From Agelas oroides (taxonomy: Eukaryota > Porifera > Demospongiae > Agelasida > Agelasidae): DNA of 64,000 nt. The position numbers were made by a program, and so were the translations under genes. A model generated the notes under the pieces. That model saw nothing but the letters and a program-made list of their open reading frames with translations. It was not told where the DNA came from and made no database searches. The DNA lies in assembly GCA_949130485.1 (NCBI GenBank), contig OX422187.1, positions 6,522,205 to 6,586,204 of the forward strand, given 5' to 3'. Positions 1-12,000 of this stretch are shown here, piece after piece (the stretch's first letter is position 1; every line of letters starts with the position of its first letter).

Positions 1-72
1 CTGTTTGAATATGGTGACATGGATCCAAAGCGTCTAGAGCAGCTCATCAATGAAGGCATTAGTGACGATGCT
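1..72 (+). CDS. TRP channel exon (partial, N-terminal region)
   Basis: Open in frame 1 (begins LFEYGDMDPKRLEQLINEG) and followed directly by the donor GTGAGT at 73. Phase 0 end. The upstream splice site or start lies before the window. The helical, charged character fits the region before or between ankyrin repeats. Confidence 0.7.
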
Positions 73-3000
73 GTGAGTAACCAGGGTTGTAGCAGTGATT
101 CTATCAACTAGCACCTCATACCTTGTTTTGAGTTCTGTACTACAATAGCAACTGCCTTGCACAGTAATGGTCAGCTATACCTGTGGTTGAGATATGGTAT
201 ATGTTTTCATGGAAGGAATTTGTACTTAGGAAAGGCAGAATTTCTACTTATTGGAAGAAAAACCTTCAACTTAAAAAATACTTCATTTGCAGCCTGAAAG
301 TACACACTGACATACTGCCAAATACGCATTAGACATTGCAGCTTTAATACTATTCTGTATAACCAAAGGTTGAATTTTGATTGTGATTAAAACATTGCAT
401 TTCCTACATTGAAGGCAAACTTCAATAATTGTGTTAGCTACTTTGTGTGTACATGTACATATTGCAATTTCAGCCACATTCACGCACATAGTGCAGTGTG
501 TGTGAAAACCAGGCAGTCAAATCGCCATGTGTTGTAGTTTGCTCTTTATGTATGAAAGATACCATACACTCTCTTTGTAGCATTGGCAGACTTTGGCTGT
601 ATAGTTGTATCTTCACTATAGCTAACTGCTACAGTGCCATACAAGCCCTCAAGACTTGGGCCCTTGGGTCCCTGGTCCTCAGGCCCAGTATTTATGGTTG
701 GAGTTTGGACTTGTTGGATTAGTATATGTAATAGCATGGTTTGCTGTGATATTTGGGATTAATAGCACAAGTAAGGCACAGAATAATTGCACGAGGCGCA
801 GCCAGGTGCAATTTACTGCCTTACAAGTGCTATTAATACTGAAATGTCACAACAAATTTTGCAATTCAGATTGTGAGTTTATGAGTGAACATCCCTTCGT
901 TTCTCCAAAATGCAGTTGGCTGCCATTATTCGAAGTGTTAGGCAAAAACATCCAACTATACAGCTTAGTAGAGTCATGAAGAAGTGTGCAAGGAAGGGTC
1001 ATGTCTCTTCTGCAGAAGAACTTTACAAGCTCTCTTCAAAGCCGGAAGATCATCCATTCATACTCATGGTAGGTTTGAATCTATGTGAGATAGGTTGGAG
1101 CATTATTGTTGTGTTAGTGGCTACATTGGTTGTAGACAAATACAGTACTTGATATTGACAGCAGAGAACAATTACATGATAAACCTTTCTTGCACATGAG
1201 TACATTGCTAAGGTAGCCTTGCTCCCAAGTCCCTCTTCTAGTCACTTACACAAAGGGAGGCCTGGATTACTTATTGTGCTTGACTTTGGGGAGGTAGAGT
1301 GAATATAGAGAGAACTTAACTGAATGTGGGTGACCTGTCAATTGTGCCCATGCGCAGAGTTGGCAATCACGTGTTCATACTGCAATGAACACTTCTTGCA
1401 GTTTCTGCAGTAAACAGAATTTTAGCGCCAACAGAACCCTGGAGTGGGAAAAACACATTATTAAACAGAAAGTTTGTATTTAAATGACATTTAGTTGGTA
1501 AATGTCGTTAATAGTAAAGGTGTGGCCAATACCTCGCACATGCGCCGCTAGCAATTAGGACGAGTACATGATCAATTAGGACGAGTACATGATCAATTTG
1601 CAGCCAGCGTCGAATCAAGCAGCTGTTTGTCAGTGGTGTAAAAGAACCGATTGAAAGCACAGCCAGCCGTTGTCACCCATCCTGAAGTATGGGTAGGGTC
1701 GCTAGGAAACTGGTAACCACTCCTAAACACCTAAGGCCACTCGTATCGTGGCTGAGATTGGCAGCCCCATCTCCCAGAGGTATCAGACGCCTTTCAAAGG
1801 AGGCCCTACAACAGTACCTGACGAACAATAGCCTGGACACGTCGGGCACTCACCAACAGATGGTATCATGCACTGCATTTAGCAAGGCAACAAAAGCTCA
1901 CTCTGAGGACCAGCGCCCAGAGAGCAAACAAGCACCGGACCAGTGTCTGGAAGATGACAGTGGGGACAGCACTTCAACCTCTGACATGCAGCTCAGAGGC
2001 CAGAGACCCAATAGCCCACAAGAATGATTCTGGCTCCGACAGCTCGGAAGCTCCAGCAAAGCCACCTTCAAAATGCCCGAGAAAAAGGCGGAGAGAACAC
2101 ACCCCTTCGACAAGCTCCTCAGAATGTCACTCTCGCAGAAGGTTACTCTTGCAGAAAAAGGCACCGTAGACACTACAGTTCATCCTCCTCCTCCTCTTCT
2201 TCCGAGACTTCCTCTTGCTTGTCCAGCTCTTCCAGTGGCCACCACTCACACCGAAGAAAGCACAAGCGCCGCCACCACAGGACCAGGAGATTCTCTCCGG
2301 GGAACTACTACCCAGGATCCATTACATGTGCCCCTCCTCTACCTAGGAGCTTGCAAGATCACATCAGATGAGGTAAATTTGTCGTGTTTGATAAGCTATT
2401 ACTCCCTCAAAATGTACCGCCCACCCCTAAACTTGGCAAGGGTAATACAAAGCGGAGGAAGCAGCATGTGGTTGATTTACCTTCATGGCTCGAGGCATGG
2501 AACCGATACGTATGCGTTAGGCTTGCCTACGACCGTTCCATGGCTCTCAAGCTTGTCAAGTATCAGACAATCATGGTGATGCTTTTTGCAAGCCATTCTC
2601 CAGCACGCTGCCTGGAGTACGATAGTTTGTTCCGCCAGGCAGCTGCACGTGATCCCATCCTGCACTGGGACACCATTAAAGAGGACATATATGTCTGGGC
2701 CATCACGCAGCGCCACAACACTAGTACATCTCAATTTCAGCCCAGCACCTCCACTTTTCGTGACCGACTCCCAATATCAGCTCGTCTTGGGCCCCCATCA
2801 GCCGAGCCAGGCAAAGCGACTCCACTGCATGCCACATACAGAAGGCAAAGAAATCTGCAAGTGGTACAATGCTGGACGCTGCACAAGGGGGAAGAATGCA
2901 TCTTCACACACGTCTGCTGGCACCCAGGCTGCCAGGGTGAGCACCCTGGCAAAGTGTGCGCCAAACGTCCTTGAGCTCCAACGAGCTCTCACCCCCCCTA

Positions 3001-6000
3001 CGACACTCACAATTTGAGAGGGAGCTAGTCAACCACCCAGACAAAGCCTGGACTCACTGGCTGCTCAATAGCATCAAGAATGGAGTTGCACTTGGTTACG
3101 ACGGCCCAAGTGGCCCAAGCGAAGCTCACAACCTAAAATCGGCATTGGAACACACACAAGTGATTGATGAGGAGCTAAGAAAAGAATGCTTAGCTAGCCG
3201 AATTCTTGGGCCATTCTCTTCAAGGCCAATCAGAAACCTAAAGTGCTCTGGCTTGGGGGCAGTTCCCAAGAAAGGTGGGAAATGGCGCATGATCCTCCAC
3301 CTCTCCGCTCCGCTGGGTAAGAGTATAAATGACCATATCTCCAAAGAAGACTTTTCTCTTCATTACACATCCATGCACATACGCTTGCCCTCACTTGGGG
3401 CCACACTTGGCGGCAAAAGCGTATCAGATTCTACTGTGACAACCTCGTGATTGTCAACTCGTGGGAAGGCAAATCTTCCAAGCATCCTCGTATCATGTCC
3501 TTGCTGCGCACGCTTTTTCTCACAGCAGCTAAAAATAACTTTGGGCAGCTTCCTGTCGGACTGTCCTGCAAACATGCCACGCCTTGGTGGGCCAGCGCTC
3601 ACCTGGCAGTCAGATGGGAGTGTCATCCTCTGCCCTCGCATACAGGCAAAATATGTAGTGACAGCATGCGGAGCATACGTATTTGTGGTCACAGATAGCA
3701 CTGCACAGTTTAAGACACATAGGGACAGCAGATAGATTAGCATATTACACAAATTCATTATCAGGCCTTACAAACTGCAAATAAGGTATCATTACACTGA
3801 GCATCGGGTATTTTGATGATATGCCGAATAGTGGCATAGTGGCTCACACATTGTAGCATTAATATTGTTCTAAACACAAAGTGTGTGTTTAATATAGTTT
3901 TGAAAGCCATTTATAAAAACGAAGTCAACAGCTAAAAGTGACTAAATGCCATCATAATTATCGTGACCTTTCCCTGCAGCAACCTGTCACAAATGGTAGT
4001 GAGGTTTTGATTTGTAGAGAGGGTTTCCTTTTGTGGGTTTCTTAAGCCGTAGCATATAGCAATAAACTACTCAAGGCCATTAAGGCATTTAATTATCATG
4101 TAATCGCAATGTAAAGCTCGCATGACTAAGAACAGAAGTGGGCATAACTGTAAAATGCGAGCAAGGAACCGTGGCTTTCTACATTATGCTCTGCATGTGA
4201 CTATATCATTGTCACATGCATCCCCGTGAATGAGTCCCATGGCTTGTAACTGTACGTAGGACACAGAAAGTGTGGTCTTTACATGCCATTCAGCAGTCGA
4301 GCACTTCAACTGCAAGTGACCTTTGTACTCTGTACTAGTGACCGTGTAAGTGAGAACTGTTTGTGTCAAGGCTGAACAGAAAAACTCCAACAAAACAATC
4401 AAAGGAGTGCAAAACTTTCTGTTGTTGGTGGTGCTTTGGCAGCGTGTGTAGTGTCTCACCGCTATCCAATATTTATGATTTTTGGCACCGTGCAGGAATA
4501 CTGTAGGAGGCTGATGGTTCTTCCAGATACTTCCATGTTTACTACCTTCAGTTGAATTAGTTGGGGCGAGCGTGAGCGAGCCCCACACTGGTGAATTGCA
4601 ATTTTTCATATATATATATATATTTATCTGGCATATGTCGTTCCGTATGTTTTTGAATGCTGTAATTTAACACGAAGTAATATTTTCTTACAACTTGGCA
4701 GCCAGCTACGTAGATAGCTTTAGGCTTAGGCAGCTAGCTCCAAGGTAAGCTTGAAAGATGACACTTATAGAAGACAGCTAGGAAGGGACAGTTGGATCGT
4801 TATTGTACAAGTGGGCAGTTGTGTTGGCAGTGACATCGGAATAGGCAGCTGGAAGTGTGAGTACCTACTGTATGTTTATGTATGCAAGCCTGCTATTAAA
4901 CAGTAGTGTAGACAGACTGAACACAGAAGGCGGCAGAGATTCTGTTTCACGGCTGATGTGTGGCAACCCCCATCTGCCGGCCTTTCTCTAAGATGCCTCA
5001 AGTAAGGACTATGCATGACAAGCCTGGCTGTGTTCAGACTTAGCCTACAGTTAACCAGAGTAGCTGCTTAGGTAGAACAAATCACTCCATTGTGCTATCC
5101 CATTTAATATGGGTACCCCATGGTTTTTCAGTGTCTGTCCCAGGAGGTAACAACATACTAGGATACCTCCGTACCCTCTTGTAAATTTTAGTAAAGTCCC
5201 CATGACCCTCCGTGAACTACTCCCTCTCCTAGGGGTGTCAGGCCAAAATTTTGTCCCAGGGTAGGCAAATAGCACTGTTACCCATTGGGGGTACCCTTGT
5301 TAAATGGAATAGCCCATTCTATGGTACCACCCAATGACAAGCTATCCTCTGCAATCATGATAGTTTCCTCTAAGCTGTTAAGCACTTTTGCAGGCAGTAG
5401 ATTGACAAACCTTGTTTAGCTACATGCCACAGCCTGTAAGCTGTGATCTTATATTTCAGCCTTAGCTGTATAACAGTTCAATGCCGCTTGCTCATGCTCG
5501 ACCCACATTGTTCCTAGTATAACAAGTTTTGTAGTGTGCAACCATCCTCTTCTGCTCCACCTTTGATGGTATATTCTCACACATTAGCTTAATTGATATT
5601 ACCATATTCCCTGTAATTTATGGAACGTTCTAATTATTGGAATGCATTATTAAATTCACTCTAGAATGAATGAATTTTTGAAATAAACTACCATTCTAAT
5701 CGACTGAATGGACAAAATCTACTCAGTTTGTGTGTGGTCACTGACACTCTTGCCATCATAGTTCAGGTTAGCAACACTTTAAAAACTCATTGCTGCCAAT
5801 CTTCAGGTAATAAAAGTACCTTAAGTTCGTATTAAGACAGCTACTTGGCCCACTGTAAAACCTGTGACTGTGGCTTCCAAAGAAATTACTGTATTTCTTT
5901 GAATAGATGCTGCCCTCGAATAGTAGCCACACAATCTGGAGCTCTGAGTGAAATAAATGCCGCCCTCAAGTAGTAGCCGTGTCTACTATGCGTGGCACAC

Positions 6001-9000
6001 ACACACGTATGCAAATGGTTTCTGATGACGATCACATGAGTGCAAGTTATTATTATCCTTTCTGTAGGTAAGGGAGAGTGCAACACGAAAACCAGAGGAG
6101 AAATACTTGCGACTATTAAAGGAACTGAATCCTGACCTGTACTCACCTCAGTCTATAATAAAAGGGGAGAATACGCTACACTTTGCAGCTGCTGAGGGAT
6201 ACACAGACCTTGCAAAGCATGTACTAGTCCGAGGTTATACTAACCTCCTGTGGGGAGAGAATCACAGTCGCATGTATCCTATTGAGACTGCACTAGCAAA
6301 CAAGAAATTTGGTACCGCAGAGGTTCTACTGAGAGGCACAAAAGACAGGTGAAGTATATACATACAGTATTACTCAGTGATTTAAGACAGGTTCAGGAAA
6401 ATGCAAGGTTACATGTAGGGAGGAAGGGGGGTGTACTGGGATTGCACCCCCAACACACACACACAGAAATGTGAAAATTATGATAAGCTACAATAGGGTA
6501 TGCAACATAATAGCAAAGTATAGCATAATTACGTATAGGCTTTATTAATGCTGAATCTGACGGTTATTGGCCTTTAAATATGTCCAGCAATTCATTAAAT
6601 TCTCCTGGGTGCACTGAACAGATGCATGCATGCCCCCTTTGTATGCATCTATATTCATCTATATTCATCTATATTGATCGTAACTCTTTTTCCTAAACTG
6701 TAATTGGCAGGTAACTTCAATAGTGGGATAGACTAAGTTCACCCAGTTTGAAATGGTTACGGCATCTTTTTAAATATTCATAAGACCAAAGCAACTAAGA
6801 AAAATGTTCATCACATTTTGTAAGACCAGAGGAAAAAAAAGTAGTGCATTCCCTGGCCCTAGCCCTAGCCCTAGTCCTAGCCCTAACCCTTAACCATTTA
6901 CCCAATGAACCACTTCAGACGGCCACCATGCTGTATGGTCTAATGTATTTAACCTACGGCAGCACAACGGATTAATAAGGTGCGCGACAGATTATAAATA
7001 TTATTAATGTGACATAACTGGAAACCTTTTCAAACCTGGTGAACTTAGACTCTACCCTTCAGTAATTGATGATGTTCATCATCATGCTAGCTTTCACCAC
7101 ATCTCTCTATGCAAATAAAAATGTCTATCCTACTACTGCGCCAGCTGTACTGTGTAACATATATAATTCATACATTTTCTTCCTTCAACACGGAGCTTCT
7201 AACTTGTGGTATCATTTCATGTTAATATTATAGGGGCCAACTACTCAAGCTATTCAAGCGGGATGGTGAAGAAAAACCCAAGATATCTCTGTGCGAACTG
7301 TTGAAGAAGCTGGTGGATTTGTCTAAACAACCCAAAATGGAAGATGAAAAGAATCAGGTACACACAGTGCATGGAATCACCATGCATGGAATTACCGGTG
7401 ATCTTCAGGAGAAGAGTTTCGCGTATTATAAACATCAACCATATGTGGCATTCCCAGATAGATATTAGTTCATCACATGTTATGAGTGTATCACCAAGTT
7501 TGGAGTAGAGTGCTGTATCACTGATTTGGATATGGATGAGAGAAACTTGGCAAATATAAGTAACATGAGTTTAGCCTATAGACATATTGTCATGTAAAAT
7601 GTGCATTACCATAGCAATTAACAACATACAAATGTTAGCCATGCCCTTTCCCAGAGAGTTTCATGACACTGCACCATTATTGGAGGATTCCTGTACAATA
7701 TGTGGTTAGACAGGTACAAGAACACACGTTTGGTTCACATAGCTTCTTTGCATGATAATGTGATGGGATTGCATTCTCTCTGTGAAAGAAATCAGTGCAC
7801 ACAATCACGCACATATGTGCCCATTTTGCTAACCTAAGATGCACCGAGCTGCTTTCATTGTCTTGATATTGTGCATTTAAGGTGTTAGTGTTTGGTACAC
7901 TAGATTCATATGTGCATATTCACCATTTTTTTTTAATGTGCAGTTACTGCATTTCATTCTGGCTGTGCTTGATGTCACCGTAAGTGAAGACAATGTCAGC
8001 ATTAATCGTGAGCTGCTGGAGGCTGATGAGAATGGATACGCACCCAAACATAATGAGTTTAGGGCGCCATCATGCTATGATGTCATTGCTGAAGAGAGAC
8101 TAACGGTACGGTACTCAAAGCCCCACTATATCTTGTACAATGTTTCAAGTGAAACTGGTCATACTCATCCCAGATAACTGCATGTGTGTATGTGTAGACT
8201 ACAGTGTTATTTTCTGAGCAACACCAATGGTAGACAGTTACGTGTTGACAAAGTGGAGCATAGGATAGCATTGTAACTGAATACCCATGTAGCTTACACA
8301 GGTATCATTTTTTCTGACTGCTCTTGAAAACTATTTGGGTTACTTCAACCCAATTTTGTTTATCTCAGCTACATGTACATGACACATCATAAAGTTCAAG
8401 GGATGCTTCCAATTTTATATGTCTTCCAAACACAATCAGAATTTAGAGTATAATTCAGAGACTTCTCCCATAGTTAAATTAGTCTAGAAGACCAGTATTA
8501 CTGGAAAGGGTTTGAGTTTCTTATATATCAGTGCCCATCTGGCATCATCTTCGTTGCTTTGTATAGTGGTATTTTTAGGTTGTCTCGGTTGCATCAATGA
8601 ATCCTGCCTATCACCGATGCACAATATATGCAATAGCTACTTAAGCAAAAGCCGTATAACTTCACCACAAATACGCTAAAAGCTTATTCAAGCAGCCAGG
8701 CTTCCTCTTTGCATGCCTTTGTGATCAGCAAGACTCATATAGTTGCCCAAAAGCCACGCGGAAGACAGCTAAATGCAAAAGTGTGTGGCAGCGAAAGTGC
8801 CATTTTTGTTATTCTTCTTTGTTCAGACCACTACATTCAACAACGATATCTCGCTAATGGTTTAAGTGCTCACCGTCATTTTAGCACGAAACTGATGCTT
8901 ATCACAGCACGGAGCTCTACGACCATCCAGCGTCTTCATAGCTTCAAATTCACCCTGGTCAATAAAAGCCATTCACAACACTCTGAGGCTGCTGTCCGTT

Positions 9001-12000
9001 GCTTAGGACGCCATTTTCTAATTTTGTACGCATGCACACATGAAGTCTCATTCCCAGACCAAAGACCATAGTCATTGGTCTGGAAGCGAGACTAGTACAC
9101 AACCGAAATTGCCAGGGGGCAGTACGCTTGGCTAACGTGGTCTTTTCCCCCCGCGGCATTGGGCAAGGCTTATGAACACCACGTAGGTAAGGCGCTGCAT
9201 TCAGCTGCCTACTTGTAGCTACACTAAAAATAGCCTACTCACAGCTTTAGTGAACTGTAAAGCTAGGATGCCATTGTCAGTATGATAGTTTTCTGTGCTG
9301 CAGCTGGCCAGTCATCGTGTAATTCACAACTGAATCATGAAATTGGTTTCACAAAGTTTGGTACAGAGAGTGGTTGGCCCTTCATCAGATTCTAGCTGGC
9401 TAAATTATTACATGCCTGGAACCACTGCTAAACTGTCAATGCCATTTCAAGTTCTGGTGTTGTGGTTACACTTGAAATATTCTTCTTAGGCTTAGGTCTA
9501 ACTGTAATCAAACAAGGTAGGGATAATGAAAGCAAACGTCTACATATTGGCAAAGCCTATTCACACCCACTGAATGAACACTGTACTCAGCACTGCTCAC
9601 TCCACAGCCTTCTACATAAAGACAATCCAAATCTGCCATGTTGAGCAGCAGTAATATTTCTTACTCCACATACCATACAGAGATAGCACATGCACTCCAC
9701 AGTTTCTGCATTCAACACAGACCATATCTGCCATGCTCAGTATAGCAACTACATTGCAGCCAACCACAATATAACTCCCCATGCACATCAACATGCACTA
9801 CACACCTAGCACTACCCACCCCACTGCCTTGCACAACCCTCTTATGCACACAACAAACATGCAAACACAAAGCATAGTTGGCAAAATGGCACAAGATGTA
9901 GGGATGGTGTGAAATTGTTGTGGTGTGATTCCCATCTAGTTTGGTTGGTTTTTGAGGGTTCCATCCCTACATGCGCTTGTTTTCATTCAGAAAACTTTTT
10001 TTTGTGACTTGTACTCATGTGGAAGGAATAATGCCTTGATATTGCATATCTTGTTGGACCATTTCTGGTATGTTTTGTAAAAATGTAAGGTTATGTAGTG
10101 TAGGCTGGTTCACATTGGTCATAACCAGACTAATATTGAAAGTTGTCTACATACACGGTATAGCTATTGAGATCAAATAGCTCTAATTGTACTATACTTT
10201 CTCCAACTGCTGATAATTAGTGAGTAATGTGTAGCCAAGACTCAATTTTGCCAAACACAAGTATTATTGAAGAATTATCCACACCCACACAACGTGGCAA
10301 GTGCCAGGTAGCAGTCACTCATGTTTTTGACAGTCAGTAAAGACCGGCCTTCAGAAGTAGCAAGCTCCACACACAGTTTCCAGGTCTTGCTCTCACAATT
10401 AGCAGCCAATTGATGTTGTATGCCATTCTCATGCTCAGTTCTGTAAAAAAAATTTGTTCAAATTGTTTTTTTTGAAGTGGAAAGAAGATGGTGACTTGAA
10501 TGCTGGTGGACAAATCAGCTTGCCTTCCATTATATGTCATTAAGCTAACCCACCAGCTACACATAGTGTGGAAGCCTGGCTAAGTTAGGTCAAAAGCGGA
10601 ACAGGGAACAGAGAATCAGAGTTAGGTACACAGTCCAACTCGTAATAATAATCATAGTCATTGTATGTAGAGTGAAGTAAAGCTTACTTTGACTTGCTAT
10701 TGCAAATACAATGTATTTCTAAGGACCTAAAGCGGGTGCTAAATGGTGGTATGGCTTTTCTCAACATTACTATACTATCTATACTATACTACCGTATTTC
10801 TTTGATCAGACACCACGGCTACTATTTATTTCACTGCTCGTTTCGTGCGGCTACTATTTGAGGGTGGCTAGGATGGTTTCTATTTCTTTGGAAAGTCCGT
10901 AGACATCAACGACTGCTGGAACATACAATGACGAATGTTAGCCGCTGTCAGTAGTATACGCATCCTCTCAGTTCTGCTGTCAGCTGTGGAAACAAGTCGT
11001 ACAACAACCTAAGCAGTAGCCCGGTGACCGCCATTGGAAATTATTAATTTATGTGTGTGAATGCCACAGCTACTATTTGAGGGCAGTTTTTATTTTGCTC
11101 AGAGCTTCTGATTGTGTGGCAACCATCCGAGAGCAGCTACTATTTGAGGGGGGCGTCTATTCAAAGAAATACCATATACTATACTATACTATACTAAAGA
11201 CTTAAAAAACATTAAAAATGTAAAAAGATGTAGGGATGGCATGCCAAAAAGTATGTAAACAAGGTAGGGATAATGCATGAAAGCAAAGGTCAACATATTG
11301 GCAAAGCCCCATCCCTACATCTTTTTCACACTACAGTTAGTGCATGGGGGTCTTCCTAAAACGTACCACAAGTTCACAACCTTTATTACTGGCAGTTCAT
11401 GGGTGTAGCCTCGTTCTCAGGCCACCTCCTCCTCCCACATGGCCTGGTAATGAGGCTAGTATGACCCTCTTGGTAGCATTATGTTATACGGAACCTCTTC
11501 AACAACTTAAGCAGTGAGTTGGAGTAGACTGCAGACTTATGATAGTGTCGTTAAAGTACATGGCATGGTTTTAACCTCGTCCCCAGGCCACATTCCTTCT
11601 CCCACATGTTGGCTCAGGGACGAGGCTAATATGGTCTAGCAGCATTGCATCAACTGTAGTGTGAAAAAGATGTAGGGATGGGGCTTTGCCAATATGTTGA
11701 CCTTTGCTTTCATGCATTATCCCTACCTTGTTTACATACTTTTTGGCATGCCATCCCTACATCTTTTTACATTTTTAATGTTTTTTAAGTCTTGTTTCTG
11801 TACTTTTTTGATGTTAATCTCAGTTACAGTTACACGTAAGTGTAATCACAACACCAGAACTTGAAACGGCGTTGACAGTTTAGTAGTGGGTCCAGGCATG
11901 TATTAAATAATTAGGCCTATGTGTAGTATAGCCAGCTAGAACCTGATGAAGGGCCAACCACTCTTCCTACCAAACTTTGTGAAACCATAGATACCGTTTA

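Larger units (their letters stand above)
1555..3735 (+). mobile_element. Deleted DIRS/Ngaro-type retroelement in TRP intron
   Basis: Plus-strand remnant inside the intron 1069-6067. Order: a SAP-like and Ser/Arg-rich ORF1, a gag-like region with a CCCH-type knuckle, an RT N-terminal half, then an abrupt jump to RNase H. The family call rests on resemblance to the Ngaro-like element at 44.7-51.9 kb in the gag WIQ/WLE block, the CxxYNxGxC knuckle and the RT motif. No tyrosine recombinase or split repeats were found, so the element is incomplete. Near its left side an imperfect tandem pair of AATTAGGACGAGTACATGATC lies at 1555-1596. Confidence 0.7.

Noticed and set aside
6853..6898. Telomere
   Set aside because: Short degenerate run within an intron of the TRP gene.
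8709..9071. 120-codon frame shared with 12445-12245
   Set aside because: Conserved only because the two inverted arms are copies. No domain, and the frames contain terminal-repeat sequence.
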